From Roseovarius sp. (GTDB taxonomy: Bacteria > Pseudomonadota > Alphaproteobacteria > Rhodobacterales > Rhodobacteraceae): DNA of 64,000 bases. Shown here in pieces: positions 14,680 through 27,771 of this stretch; positions within the stretch are counted from its first letter, which is position 1; each line of letters opens with the position of its first letter. The stretch covers positions 62,001 through 126,000 of the forward strand of contig JAOSKR010000004.1 in assembly GCA_027493545.1 (NCBI GenBank). The letters are read 5' to 3'. Position numbers and translations under genes: made by a program. A model generated the notes under the pieces. It was not told the DNA's origin and ran no database searches. It saw nothing but the letters and a program-made list of their open reading frames with translations.

Positions 14680-15696
14680 TCAGAACTGGTCCTCGAACTT
14701 CTTGGCCAGATCCTCGATGTTGTCGGGCGGCCAGTCCTCGACGTCCATGCCCAGATGCAGGCCCATGCCCGAGAGCACCTCCTTGATCTCGTTGAGGGAC
14801 TTGCGGCCGAAGTTCGGCGTGCGCAGCATCTCGGCCTCGGTCTTCTGGATCAGGTCGCCGATATAGACGATGTTGTCGTTCTTCAGGCAGTTGGCCGAAC
14901 GCACCGACAATTCCAGTTCGTCGACCTTCTTGAGCAGCAGCGGGTTGAACTCGAGCCCGTCGTCCTCGGCCTCGCGTCCGGCCGATTCGGGCTCCTCGAA
15001 GTTGACGAAGATCGACAGCTGGTCCTGCAGGATGCGCGCGGCATAGGCGACCGCGTCGTCGGGGGTGACGGCGCCGTCGGTCTCGACCTTCATGGTCAGC
15101 TTGTCATAGTCCAGCACCTGGCCCTCGCGGGTGGGCTGCACGTCGTAGCTGACCTTGACCACCGGCGAATAGATCGCGTCGATCGGGATGAGGCCGATCG
15201 GCGCGTCCTCGGGCTTGTTGCGGTCGGCCGCGACATAGCCCTTGCCGGTATTGACGGTGAGTTCCATGAACACATCCGCGCCCTCGTCGAGGTGGCAGAT
15301 GACGTGTTCCTTGTTGAGGATCTCGATGCCGGCGCTGTCGGAAATGTCGCCCGCCGTCACCACCCCCGGCCCCTTGGCCGAGATCGACAGCCGCTTGGGC
15401 CCCTCGACCTCCATCCGCAGGGCCACGCCCTTGAGGTTGAGAACGATGTCGGTGACGTCCTCGCGCACACCGGCGACCGACGAGAATTCATGCAGCACGT
15501 TGTCGATCTGCACGGAGGTGATCGCCCCGCCCTGCAGCGAGCTCAGCAGCACCCGGCGCAGCGCGTTGCCCAGCGTCAGGCCAAAGCCGCGCTCGAGCGG
15601 TTCGGCCACGACCGTGGCCTGGCGCAGCGGGTCGTTGCCCGGCTTGACCTCCAGCTGCGTCGGCTTGATCAGTTCGGCCCAGTTCTTGTGGATCAT
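14680..15696 (-). CDS. rpoA: DNA-directed RNA polymerase alpha subunit
   Basis: [17 protein letters not shown]...[26 protein letters not shown]...[15 protein letters not shown]. Confidence 0.98.
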   Translation of the reverse strand: MIHKNWAELIKPTQLEVKPGNDPLRQATVVAEPLERGFGLTLGNALRRVLLSSLQGGAITSVQIDNVLHEFSSVAGVREDVTDIVLNLKGVALRMEVEGPKRLSISAKGPGVVTAGDISDSAGIEILNKEHVICHLDEGADVFMELTVNTGKGYVAADRNKPEDAPIGLIPIDAIYSPVVKVSYDVQPTREGQVLDYDKLTMKVETDGAVTPDDAVAYAARILQDQLSIFVNFEEPESAGREAEDDGLEFNPLLLKKVDELELSVRSANCLKNDNIVYIGDLIQKTEAEMLRTPNFGRKSLNEIKEVLSGMGLHLGMDVEDWPPDNIEDLAKKFEDQF

Positions 15697-15811
15697 GCGG
15701 TGCCTCCATTCCTGTTCCGGCCTCATGTCCGAAGGCCCGGAACGCCCGAGGTTTTCAAATGCGCGGACGGGACCCGCAATCGGTGTGCGGCCCCGTCCGG
15801 TTGACCGGCGT

Positions 15812-16210
15812 TCAGACCCGGCGGCGTTTCGGCGGACGGCAGCCGTTATGCGCAATCGGCGAGACGTCGCGGATCGACGTGATGTTGAATCCGACCGCGG
15901 CGAGCGCCCTGAGCGCGCTTTCACGGCCCGAACCGGGGCCCTGCACCTCGACTTCGAGCGTCCGCATGCCGTGTTCCTGGGCCTTGCGGCCGGCATCCTC
16001 GGCCGCCATCTGCGCGGCATAGGGCGTCGACTTGCGCGAGCCCTTGAAGCCCATGGTGCCCGACGACGACCAGGCGATGGCGTTGCCCTGCACGTCCGAG
16101 ATCAGAATCTTGGTGTTGTTGAAGGACGAATTCACATGCGCCACACCGGTGGCGATGTTCTTGGAGACCTTCTTCTTGCCGCGTGTCGCGCGGCGGGTAT
16201 CGCGTGCCAT
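15812..16210 (-). CDS. rpsK: 30S ribosomal protein S11
   Basis: [46 protein letters not shown]...[12 protein letters not shown]. Confidence 0.98.
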   Translation of the reverse strand: MARDTRRATRGKKKVSKNIATGVAHVNSSFNNTKILISDVQGNAIAWSSSGTMGFKGSRKSTPYAAQMAAEDAGRKAQEHGMRTLEVEVQGPGSGRESALRALAAVGFNITSIRDVSPIAHNGCRPPKRRRV

Positions 16211-16225
16211 GTTCTCTGCCCTCCC

Positions 16226-16594
<369 letters not shown>

Positions 16595-16805
16595 GTGACT
16601 GGTTCCTTTTCGTTGCGGTTCCGTAGTGCCAGAACCTTTTTTCACAACTCAGGCCCGTGGCGTTACCGCCCGGGCCGCAATGGACTTCGGGATGTCGATT
16701 CGCCGCCCCGGGCCGGCCGGGAAACGAATCGTTGTCTCTCACGAGAAGGTGGTGATTAGGAGCAAATCCCGGGGCGTCAAGCCCCCCGGGGCCGTGCCCG
16801 CGATG

Positions 16806-17443
16806 TCAGCCCAGCGCCGCGTCGATGGCGCGCGCGACCTCGTCGATCTCGCCCAGCCCGTCGACCGGCCTCAGCTTGCCCTTGGCGTGATAGTAGCCGA
16901 TGAGCGGCGAGGTCTTCTTGTAGTATTCCATCAGCCGCTGGCGAAGGCTCTCTTCGTTGTCGTCGGCGCGGCGCTTGACCTCGGTGCTGCCGCATCTGGC
17001 GCATTTGCCGTCCGCGGGCCAGGGCCTGGTGACGTCATTGTAGACCTCGCCGCAGCCGCCGCAGGTCGAGCGCGCGGTGATGCGGCTCACCAGCGCGTCG
17101 TCGTCCACCCGCATCTCGACCACCGCGTCAAGGCTCTGGCCGGTCTCGGCCAGCAAATCGCCCAGCGCGTCGGCCTGCGCCAGGGTGCGCGGAAAGCCGT
17201 CGAAGATGAAGCCGCCGCCATTGGGGCCCCCGATCCTCTCGCGGATGAGCCCGATCACTATCTCGTCGGTCACCAGATCGCCGCGCGCCATCACCTCGGC
17301 GACCCTGTTGCCCATCTCGGTACCGCTGTCCTTGGCCTCGCGCAGCATGTCGCCGGTGGACAGCTGCGTCATGCCGCGCTTTTCGACCAGGATGTGCGCC
17401 TGCGTGCCCTTGCCCGCCCCCGGCGGCCCCAGAAGAATGATGT

Positions 17444-17447
<4 letters not shown>
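16806..17447 (-). CDS. adk: Adenylate kinase with four-cysteine (metal-binding type) LID
   Basis: [67 protein letters not shown]. Confidence 0.97.
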
Positions 17448-18814
<1,367 letters not shown>

Positions 18815-18924
18815 GCGCGATCCCGTCTTTTGCGAACACGCCGCCCATGCCGTTTTCCGGCCCGGGCGGCGTCATCAGGAAAACTGCGGGTTATGTAAGC
18901 GGCGCGGGCGCCGCTCACAACCGC

Positions 18925-19398
18925 TTATTCGGCCGCCTGCGCGGATGTGACCCTGAGCGCGCCGCCGGCCTTCTCGACCGCCTCGACGGCCGCCTTCGAT
19001 GCCCCGGTCACCTCCAGCGTCAGTTTGGCGCCGACCTCGCCCTTGGCCAGCACGCGAACGCCGTCGAGCTTGCGCCGCACGAGGCCGCTCGCGAGCAGCG
19101 CATCCTCGGTGATGGGCTGCCCGGCGTCGAGCTTGCCCGCATCGACGAATTTCTGGATCAGGCCGAGATTGACCACCGCGTATTTCTTGCGATTGGGCTT
19201 GGTAAAGCCACGCTTGGGCAGGCGCTGGTAGAGCGGCATCTGACCGCCCTCGAACCCCTTGATGGCCACGCCAGAGCGGGATTTCTGGCCCTTGATGCCG
19301 CGCCCGCCAGTCTTGCCCATGCCCGAGCCGGGGCCGCGCCCGACGCGCTTGGCCGGTTTCGTTGCGCCCGGATTGTCGCGCAGTTCGTTGAGTTTCAT
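18925..19398 (-). CDS. rplO: 50S ribosomal protein L15
   Basis: [65 protein letters not shown]. Confidence 0.97.
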   Translation of the reverse strand: MKLNELRDNPGATKPAKRVGRGPGSGMGKTGGRGIKGQKSRSGVAIKGFEGGQMPLYQRLPKRGFTKPNRKKYAVVNLGLIQKFVDAGKLDAGQPITEDALLASGLVRRKLDGVRVLAKGEVGAKLTLEVTGASKAAVEAVEKAGGALRVTSAQAAE

Positions 19399-19581
19399 GG
19401 TCCACTTCTCCTCAAGCCGGATGTGACCCCCGAAGCGGATGGGGCCAACCACGGCGTTCGCTGGTGATGTGGCCCCTGCGTCGCGCAAAGGGCCACCCGC
19501 GGGCGTATAGACGGGTTGGCGGGCGGGTTCAAGGGTCCAGCGCAGCGCGGCGAAGGTGCCGCCTCGGGCCCGCGGCCGGGA

Positions 19582-19758
19582 TCAGAAATCGACCGCGATG
19601 CCCTTTTTCTCCCAATCGCCATAGCGCACCGGCTCGGGCCCCTTGCGCCCGCCCAGTTCGGGCGGCAGGTCGGGCGCCGGGGCGTTCCTGCGCCGCTCCT
19701 CGGCTTCGGCAAGCGCCCGCAGGGCGGCCGGCGGCAGGTCTTTGTTGTCGCTATCCAT
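19582..19758 (-). CDS. DUF1674 / SDHAF4-like succinate dehydrogenase assembly factor
   Basis: 58 aa ending in GRKGPEPVRYGDWEKKGIAVDF, the DUF1674 signature. Confidence 0.85.
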   Translation of the reverse strand: MDSDNKDLPPAALRALAEAEERRRNAPAPDLPPELGGRKGPEPVRYGDWEKKGIAVDF

Positions 19759-19829
19759 GGCTCGGCTTCCTTCCAGCTTCGCCTCCTGATATAGCCGGCG
19801 CCCGAGCCAAGGCCAAGGACGCGCGCCCC

Positions 19830-21091
19830 ATGTCATCCGAAAAAACCCCGCCCGCCGCGCGGCCCTCGGCCTGATCGCCGGGGTGGTGGAGCGCGGCGAG
19901 CTGCTCTCCGACCTGACCGCGCGGCCGGGGTTCCGCGATCTGGCGCCCACTGAGCGCGCCGCCGCGCGCAGGCTGGCGCTGGACACGCTGCGCGGGATCG
20001 ACCGCGCCGACCGCATCCTCGCCCGCCATCTGCGCAAGCGCCCGCCGCTGCCGGTGATGAACGTCCTGCGGCTGGGCACGGTCGAGCTCTGTACCGGCGG
20101 GGCGGCGCACGGGGTGGTCGACGACCTCGTGGAACTAGTGGCCCAGCCCCGGCGGCGCGCGATGGTCAACGCGGTGCTGCGCAAGGTGGCGGAAGAGGAC
20201 CTGCGCCGCTGGCACGATCTGCGCATCCCGCGCCTGCCGGGGTGGCTGCGCGACCCGCTGGTCGCGGCCTGGGGCAAGGGCGCGGTCAACGGAATGGAAA
20301 AGGCGCATTTCGCCGGTGCGCCGCTCGACCTGACCGCGCGCGGCGATGCCGCCGACCTGGCCGCGCGGGTCTCGGGTACGCTCCTGCCCACCGGCTCGGT
20401 GCGGCTCTCTGCCACGGGGCAGGTCTCGGCCCTGCCGGGTTACGGCAAGGGCGCGTTCTGGGTGCAGGACGCCGCCGCGGCGCTGCCCGCGCGCCTGCTG
20501 GCGCCGCAACCGGGCGAACGGGTGCTGGACCTTTGCGCGGCACCGGGCGGCAAGACGCTGCAGCTTGCCGCCGCCGGGGCCGAGGTGACGGCGCTCGACA
20601 TCTCCGAGGCGCGGATGCAGCGGGTGCGCGAGAACCTTGCGCGCACCGGGCTCGCGGCCCGCTGCGTCACCGGCGACGCGCTGACCCATGCGGACGGGCC
20701 ATACGACGCCATCCTCGTCGACGCGCCCTGTTCGGCCACCGGCACCATCCGCCGCCACCCCGACCTGCCCCATGCCAAGGACGGGTCGGACTTTGCCGCA
20801 CTCTTCGCGCTGCAGGAACGCATGATCGACCACGCGCTGACGCTCTTGCGCCCCGGCGGGCGGCTGGTCTTCTGCACCTGTTCGCTCCTGCCCGACGAGG
20901 GCGAGTGCCAGATCGAGGCGGCGCTCGCGCGGCATCCGGGGCTGACGGTCGACCGCGCCGCGCTCGATCTGCCGGGCATCGAGCCCGACTGGATCACCGA
21001 AGAGGGCGGATTGCGCCTGCGCCCTGATTACTGGCCCGAGCGGGGCGGCATGGACGGCTTCTACATGGCGGTGCTGCGGCTGTCGGGCTGA
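19830..21091 (+). CDS. rsmB: 16S rRNA (cytosine-5)-methyltransferase RsmB-like (NusB domain plus MTase); N-terminal frameshift ~19865
   Basis: MSSEKTPPAAR|...LIAGVVERGELLSDLT...; VLDLCAAPGGKTLQLAA, VDAPCSATGTIRRHPDL, VFCTCSLLPDEGE. Confidence 0.9.
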
Positions 21092-21252
21092 GGCGGGCGT
21101 GTGCCGCGCCAGTTTGAATTCATCGGGTGGCGATACGGGTGCATGCGGCGCCCGGGTGGGCGCGAATGCGCCTGCCATGGGGCGGGCGGGCGCACTGCCC
21201 AGCCCGCAGGCGGGCCGGGACGGGTAGAGCAACCGTTTCGAAACGCCGCGTC

Positions 21253-22552
21253 TTAACGAAAACTACCATAGGGAATATAGCGCACCGGATCGCCGGGGCG
21301 GATCTCGGCGGCGCCGTCGGCCAGTTCGACCAGCCCCTCGGCCCAGCTCAGCCCGCTGATGCGTCCCGACCCTTCGGAGGCAAAGACCTCGGCCCGCCCG
21401 CCCCGCATCCGCGCGCGCAGATATTCCCGCCGCCCCGGCTTTTTCGACTTGGAAAACGCCGCCGGCACCTCGAATCCCTGCGGCTCGCGCCAGCCCTCGC
21501 CCGCCAGCAGCCCCAGCGCCGGGCGCGCGAAGATCAGCGTGCAGACCATCGCCGCCACCGGGTTGCCGGGCAGGCCGAAGACCGGCGTGCCGTTCCACAC
21601 CCCCAGCGCCAGCGGCCGCCCCGGCTTGAGCGCGATGCGCCACTCGGCCATCGCGCCCTCGGCGTTCAGGAGCGCCGAGACATGGTCCTCGTCGCCCGCC
21701 GACGCGCCGCCCGAGGTCAGGATCGCATCCGCCCCCGCTGCCGCACCATCAAACGCCCGGCGCAGGCTGTCGCGGTCGTCGGCGACCCGGCCCAGATCGA
21801 GCGGGCGATAGCCGAACTCGCGCAAGAGCGCGGTCAGCATCGGGCGATTGGCGTCAAAAATCTGGCTGTCGCCGGCGGGCTCTCCGGGCTCGACCAGTTC
21901 GTCGCCGGTGGAAATTATCGCCACGGTCAGGGGCTCGCGCACGCTGAGATCACTCACCCCCACCGCCGAGCAGAGCGCCAGATCGGCCGGTGTCAGCACC
22001 CGCCCCGGTTCGAGCACCGTGGCGCCCGCCGCGACATCCTCGCCCGCCTTGCGGGTGTTGGCGCGCGGTTTCAGACCGCCGCGAAAGGCGATCTCGCCAT
22101 CGCCGAGGCTCACATCCTCCTCCAGGATCACGGTATCGACGCCCTCGGGCAGCGCCGCGCCGGTGAGGATGCGCAGCGCATATCCCTCGGGGACCGTGCC
22201 GGCAAAGGGCACGCCCGCGGCCGCGCGCCCGTTGACCAGCGGCAACACCTGATCACCCGCACCCAGTGCGGCGTGGGCAAAAGCCATAGCCGTCGACGGC
22301 GGAATTGGGCAGCGGCGGGTTGGCCCGGCGCGCCACCACCTGCGCCGCCAGCACCCGGCCCTGCGCCGCGCCGAGCGGCAGCGATTCGATCCCCGCCACC
22401 GGCGCCAGCCGCTCGCGCAGCATGGCAAGCGCGGTGTCGACCGGCGTCCAGTCCACCCCGGCGGGCAGGGCGAAACAGTCGTCGCGCAGGGGCGGCGGGC
22501 GCAGGCGCTCTGCCGCGGCTCCGGCCGGCTGGTGCTTGTCTGCTGGGTCCAT
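21253..22552 (-). CDS. moeA: Molybdopterin molybdenumtransferase MoeA; frameshift ~22275
   Basis: NPPLPNSAVDGYGF|AHAALGAGDQVLPLVNGRAAAGVPFAG...; ILTSGGASAGDEDHVSALL, VFGLPGNPVAAMVC. Confidence 0.92.
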
Positions 22553-22637
22553 GATCGGGCCTTCCTCGAATACTGTCACGGGCAGCATGGCATCGCCGCC
22601 GGCGGGGTTCAATCGGCAGGCGGGCACGCGGCTCGGG

Positions 22638-23129
22638 TCAGAGCCCGACCTCGCGCAGGATGAAATCGGCGATCTCGCCGGTGGCGTCGAGATCGAAGAC
22701 CGGGCGATCGAGGCTGAGCGGTGTGTCGCTCGCGACCGCGCGCACGCTCATGTCGCCCGGCGCGATCAGCGGCTGGCCGGTGGCGGCGCGGTGCGCCTCG
22801 ATCTTGGGATGGGTGTCGCGCTTGTAGCCCTCGACCAGCACCAGATCGACCGGGGCGAGCCGCTCCAGAAGCCGCACCAGTGGCACCTCCGCCTCGCCGC
22901 GCAACTCGTGCATCAGGGCAAAACGCCGCGGCGACGAGAGCATCACCTCGCGCGCGCCGGCGCGGCGGTGGCGGTCGCTGTCGGTGCCGGCCTGGTCGAT
23001 GTCAAAAGCGACATGGGCGTGCTTGACCGTCGAGACGCCGATGCCGCGCGCGGTGATCTCGGCCACCAGCCGCTCCATGAGCCCGGTCTTGCCGGAATTC
23101 TTCCAGCCGACCACGCCGAAGACCCTCAT
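22638..23129 (-). CDS. mobB: Molybdopterin-guanine dinucleotide biosynthesis protein MobB
   Basis: MRVFGVVGWKNSGKTGLMERLVAEITARGIGVSTVKHAHVAFDIDQAGTDSDRHRRAGA. Confidence 0.93.
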   Translation of the reverse strand: MRVFGVVGWKNSGKTGLMERLVAEITARGIGVSTVKHAHVAFDIDQAGTDSDRHRRAGAREVMLSSPRRFALMHELRGEAEVPLVRLLERLAPVDLVLVEGYKRDTHPKIEAHRAATGQPLIAPGDMSVRAVASDTPLSLDRPVFDLDATGEIADFILREVGL

Positions 23130-23769
23130 TCCGCCTGCTCCAGCCGCGCCCTCGCCGCGTCCAGATCGGCCGGCGTGTTGACGTTAAAGAAGGGTTCATC
23201 CGGGTCGTCGAAGACCGCCTCGCGCCCGCCATGCGGCTCGGTCCACAGCACCACCTTGCGCAACCCGCCCTCCAGCGCGGCGCGCAGGTCGTCGCGCAGG
23301 GCGACCGGCCAGAGCCCGAAGGTGGGATGCCGGACGAGCCCGCCGCCACGCATGGATTTGGTGCGCTCGCCGGGCCCGCGCGGGGTGGCGGCCAGCACCA
23401 GCGGATGCGCCTGCCCGACGGCCGCGCCCTGCAGCCGCGCCACCAGGTCGCGGGGAAAGAAGGGCGTGTCGGCGGCCACGGTGACGATGGTGTCAGTGCC
23501 CGCCTGCGCGGCCCAGTCGAGCCCCGCCAGCACGCCGGCGAGCGGCCCGGGAAAATCGGGCAGCGGGTCGGGCAGCACCGGCAGGCCGAAGCGGGCAAAA
23601 CGTGCCGGATCGCCATTGGCGTTGAGCGCCAGCGCCGACACCTGCGGCGCCAGCCGGGCGATGACCTGACCAAGGATCGTGCCCTCGCCCAGCGGCAAAA
23701 GTCCCTTGTCGCCCCCGCCCATGCGTGTGGCCCGCCCCCGGCGAGAATGACACCCAGCGGCGCTGTCAT
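23126..23769 (-). CDS. mobA: Molybdenum cofactor guanylyltransferase MobA; frameshift ~23735
   Basis: MTAPLGVILAGG|RATRMGGGDKGLLPLGEGTILGQVIARLAPQV... Confidence 0.92.
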
Positions 23770-24655
23770 CCCGGCGCCCCCTTGCGGCGGTGGCGCGCGT
23801 CCTCTTCGGGGATGCTGCCCGGGTCGGCGTCGCGCACCAGCCGTTCCTCGCCGGCAAGACAGACAAACCGCCGCCCCCGCATCCGCCCGATCAGCGTCAG
23901 CCCGACCTCGCGCGCGATCTCGACCCCCAGGCGGTAAAGCCCGAGCGCGACGCCAGCGCCGGAATGCCCATCAGCGCGGTCTTGATCACCATTTCCGAGG
24001 TCAGCCGCCCGGTGGTGTAAAGCAGCTTGTCGTCCGCAGCGACCCGTTCGGAAAACATCCAGCCGGCGATCTTGTCGACGGCGTTGTGGCGGCCCACGTC
24101 CTCCATGTAGACGAGCGGCCGGTCGCCCTGGCAGAGCACCGTGCCGTGGATCGCCCCGGCCTCGAGATAGAGCGAGGGCGTGCGGTTGATCACCGACGCG
24201 AGGCGGTAAAGCTCGGAGCTGCGCACCTTGAGGGGCGGCAGCACGACCTTGTCGATCCCCTCCATCATGTCGCCGAATACCGTCCCCACCGCGCAACCGC
24301 TGGTGCGGGTCTTCTTCTTCAGCTTTTCCTCATAGGTGGTGCGGCTTGCGGTGCGCACCACGACCGTTTCGAGATCCTCGTCGTAATCGACGCCGGTCAC
24401 GGTCTCGCCCGCTGCCAGCATGCCCTGGTTGCGCAGAAACCCCAGCGCCAGATAGTCGGGATAATCGCCGATGGTCATTGCGGTGACGATCTCGTGGCCG
24501 TTGAGAAAGATCGTCAGCGGGCGCTCCTCGACCACGCTGATTTCGCAGGTCCGGCCGTCATGGTCGATGCCCGTGAGCGCGCGCGTGAGCCGCGGCGCGG
24601 CCGGATCAGGAGCGATGATGTAGGCGGGAAGATCGTCGGGTCTGGTCAATTGCAA
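23766..24655 (-). CDS. fdhD: Formate dehydrogenase accessory sulfurtransferase FdhD; frameshift ~23945
   Basis: FLNGHEIVTAMTIGDYPDYLALGFL...TSGCAVGTVFGD...DVGRHNAVDKIAGW...TTGRLTSEMVIKTALMGIP. Confidence 0.93.
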
Positions 24656-24709
24656 CTCCTGCCGCGCCGGGATAGGGGGGACGCGGTGGCGCCAATCTAG
24701 GGGCTATGC

Positions 24710-25417
24710 GTGACAACGGAAACCACGAAATCCATCTTCTGGAAAGGGGCGCGCGATGCGGCGCCCTTCATCCTCGTGGTCGGACCCTTCGCGGTGCTCT
24801 TCGGGGTGGTGGCGACCGAGGCCGGGCTCGAGATCGCGGCGACGATGAGCTTTTCCGTCTTCGTCATCGCCGGGGCGGCGCAACTGACCGCGCTGCAACT
24901 GCTGGTCGATCAGGCGCCGACAGTGATCGTGCTGGTCTCGGCGCTGGCGGTAAACCTGCGCATGGCGATGTATTCGGCTTCGCTCACACCGTACCTGACC
25001 ACCGTTCCGTTCTGGCAACGGGCGCTGGTGGCGGCTTTCCTCGTCGATCAGAACTACGCGTTGTCGGTGTTGCGCTTTGAACAGAACCCGCACTGGAGCA
25101 TGCCGCAACGGGTGATCTATTATTTCGGCACCACGGCGCCGGTGGCGCCGATGTGGTATGCCTTCACCCTGATCGGGGCGCTCGTGGGCAGCGCGATCCC
25201 GAAGAGCTTCGCGCTCGATTTCGCGGTGCCGATCGCCTTTCTGGCGCTGGTCACGCCGATGCTGCGCACCCCCGCGCATGTGGCCGCGGCGCTGGTGTCG
25301 ATCCTGGTGGCGCTGGCGCTGGCATTCCTGCCCTACAATCTGGGCCTGCTGGTCGCCGGTCTCCTGGCGATGGCGACCGGGGCCGAGGTCGAGCGGCGCA
25401 TGGGAGGGCCACGATGA
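24710..25417 (+). CDS. azlC: AzlC family branched-chain amino acid permease (GTG start)
   Basis: FWKGARDAAPFILVVGPFAVLFGVVATEAGL...FVIAGAAQLTALQLL...NLRMAMYSASLTPYL. Confidence 0.9.
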   Translation: MTTETTKSIFWKGARDAAPFILVVGPFAVLFGVVATEAGLEIAATMSFSVFVIAGAAQLTALQLLVDQAPTVIVLVSALAVNLRMAMYSASLTPYLTTVPFWQRALVAAFLVDQNYALSVLRFEQNPHWSMPQRVIYYFGTTAPVAPMWYAFTLIGALVGSAIPKSFALDFAVPIAFLALVTPMLRTPAHVAAALVSILVALALAFLPYNLGLLVAGLLAMATGAEVERRMGGPR

Positions 25418-25741
25418 TCGACCGCGCCGAGGTGTGGCTGGTGATCGCGCTTCTGGCGCTGGGCAGCTTTGGCCTGCGCTTCGTCTTCATCGGGCTGGTC
25501 GGCGACCGGCCGCTGCCGGAATGGCTGCTCAGGCATCTGCGCTACACCGCCGTGGCGGTGCTGCCGGGGCTGGTCGCGCCGCTGGTGATGTGGCCCGCGG
25601 CAACCGGGGGGAACCTTGACGCGCCGCGCTTTGCCGCGGCGCTGGCGACAGTCGCCGCCGGGGGTGCTGACTCGCAGCGTACTGTTCTCGATCGCCGCCG
25701 GCGCGGCGAGCCTCTATCTGGGGCTCTACCTGATCGGATAG
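25414..25741 (+). CDS. azlD: AzlD family protein; frameshift ~25663
   Basis: MIDRAEVWLVIALLALGSFGLRFVFIGLVGDRPLPEWLLRHLRYTAVAVLPGLVAPLV...; start overlaps azlC stop. Confidence 0.88.
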
Positions 25742-25756
25742 GGGCCGCCCGGACGC

Positions 25757-26233
25757 TCAGCCATGCTCCTTGAGCAGACGTTGTTTCTGGCGGTTCCAGT
25801 CGCGCTTGGCCTCGGTTTCGCGCTTGTCGTGGGCCTTCTTGCCCTTTGCGATGCCGAGCTTGATCTTGGCGATGCCGCGATGGTTGAAATAGAGCACCAA
25901 TGGCACCAGCGTCATGCCCTTGCGCTGGGTCTCGTTCCACATCCGCGCCAGTTCCTTCTTCGAGACCAGCAGCTTGCGGCGGCGGCGCTCGTCATGGCCG
26001 AATGTCTTGGCCTGCGCAAAAGGCGCGATATAGGCATTGACGAGCCACAGCTCGCCGCCGTCGACGGTGGCATAGCTTTCGGCGATGTTGGCCGCGCCCT
26101 GGCGCAGCGACTTGACCTCGGACCCCTCGAGGATGATGCCGCATTCGATGTCGTCCTCGATGGCATAGTCGAAGCGCGCGCGCCGGTTCTCGGCCACGAC
26201 CTTGTAGTTGGGGTTGTCCTTTACCTTTGCCAT
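25757..26233 (-). CDS. smpB: SsrA-binding protein
   Basis: [60 protein letters not shown]. Confidence 0.97.
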   Translation of the reverse strand: MAKVKDNPNYKVVAENRRARFDYAIEDDIECGIILEGSEVKSLRQGAANIAESYATVDGGELWLVNAYIAPFAQAKTFGHDERRRRKLLVSKKELARMWNETQRKGMTLVPLVLYFNHRGIAKIKLGIAKGKKAHDKRETEAKRDWNRQKQRLLKEHG

Positions 26234-26414
26234 CGGCGCTACCTATCCAAGCCCGCGGCCCCTGTCCAGCGCGTCGCCCAAGGGCTGATCGGGGGCCGAT
26301 CGGCGAAATCCCACGCAGCCGGGTCCTGTCGCGATGGACACCCACGGCGCCAGCCGATAAAAAACCGCCAAGACAGGCGGCAGCACGCCGCCAGACGGGG
26401 GAAAGGTGAACATC

Positions 26415-27755
26415 ATGTCCGAAAAGCTTTTCGGCACCGATGGCGTACGCGGCAGGGCCAACAGCTGGCCGATGACGGTCGAGACGGTGCTCAGGCTGGG
26501 GGCAGCCGTGGGCCATTATTTCCGTCGCAACCAACACGATTGCCGGGTGGTGATCGGCAAGGACACGCGGCTTTCGGGCTACATGATCGAGAACGCGCTC
26601 ACGGCCGGCTTCACCTCTACCGGCATGGACGTGTTCCTGCTGGGGCCGGTGCCGACACCTGCGGTGGGCTATCTCACCCACGGGCTGCGCGCCGATGTGG
26701 GCGTGATGATCTCGGCCAGCCACAATCCCGCCCACGACAACGGCATCAAGCTCTTCGGCCCCGACGGCTTCAAGCTGTCGGACAAGGACGAGGCCGGCAT
26801 CGAGGCGCTGATGAAGAACGGCATCGAGCCGGCGGCACCCAACGAGATCGGCCGTGCCAGACGGTTCGACGACGCGCGCGGACGCTATGTGGAATACGCC
26901 AAGAGCACGTTTCCCTTCCGCCGGCGGCTCGACGGGCTGCGCATCGTGGTGGATTGCGCCAACGGCGCCGCCTATCGTTGCGCCCCCGACGTGCTGTGGG
27001 AGCTGGGCGCCGAGGTGATCAGCATCGGCGTCGCGCCCGACGGGCATAACATCAACCAGGGCTGTGGCTCGACCCACCCCGAAGCGGTGGTGAGCAAGGT
27101 GATCGAGACCCGCGCCGATGTCGGCATCTGCCCGGATGGCGACGCCGACCGGGTGGTGCTGGTCGACGAGAAGGGCCAGGCTGCCGACGGCGACCAGATC
27201 ATGGCGCTGATCGCCACCCGCTGGGCCGAGGAGGGGCGCCTTGCCGGCAACACGGTGGTGGCGACGGTGATGTCCAATCTCGGGCTCGAGCGGTATCTGG
27301 CGAGCAAGGGGATTGCGCTCAATCGCACCACGGTCGGTGACCGGTATGTCGTCGAGGCGATGCGTGCCGGCGGCTACAACCTGGGTGGCGAGCAGTCGGG
27401 CCATATCGTGATGACCGACTACGCCACCACCGGCGACGGGCTGATCGGCGCGCTGCAGTTCCTCGGGTGCATGGTGGAGACCGGACAGAAGGCCAGCCAG
27501 CTGGCGCAGGTATTCGAGCCGGTACCTCAGAAGCTGGTGAACGTGCGCTACGAAAAGGACAAGGCGCCGCTCGCGGCCGACGCGGTGCGCAAGGCGATCG
27601 CGGCGGGCGAAACCCGGCTCGGGAGCGACGGCCGCCTTCTGATCCGCAAGTCCGGCACCGAGCCGCTGATCCGGGTGATGGCCGAGGCGCTGGAACCGGC
27701 GCTCCTCGACGATGTGCTGTCTTCGGTGGTCGATGCGGTGCGCGCGGCCAGTTGA
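26415..27755 (+). CDS. glmM: Phosphoglucosamine mutase
   Basis: [16 protein letters not shown]...[23 protein letters not shown]...[14 protein letters not shown]...[14 protein letters not shown]. Confidence 0.97.
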   Translation: MSEKLFGTDGVRGRANSWPMTVETVLRLGAAVGHYFRRNQHDCRVVIGKDTRLSGYMIENALTAGFTSTGMDVFLLGPVPTPAVGYLTHGLRADVGVMISASHNPAHDNGIKLFGPDGFKLSDKDEAGIEALMKNGIEPAAPNEIGRARRFDDARGRYVEYAKSTFPFRRRLDGLRIVVDCANGAAYRCAPDVLWELGAEVISIGVAPDGHNINQGCGSTHPEAVVSKVIETRADVGICPDGDADRVVLVDEKGQAADGDQIMALIATRWAEEGRLAGNTVVATVMSNLGLERYLASKGIALNRTTVGDRYVVEAMRAGGYNLGGEQSGHIVMTDYATTGDGLIGALQFLGCMVETGQKASQLAQVFEPVPQKLVNVRYEKDKAPLAADAVRKAIAAGETRLGSDGRLLIRKSGTEPLIRVMAEALEPALLDDVLSSVVDAVRAAS

Positions 27756-27771
27756 ACGCGCGGCCCCGCCC

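Noticed and set aside
26234-26414. tmRNA (ssrA) next to smpB
   Set aside because: The intergenic sequence lacks tRNA-like ends or a recognisable tag reading frame.
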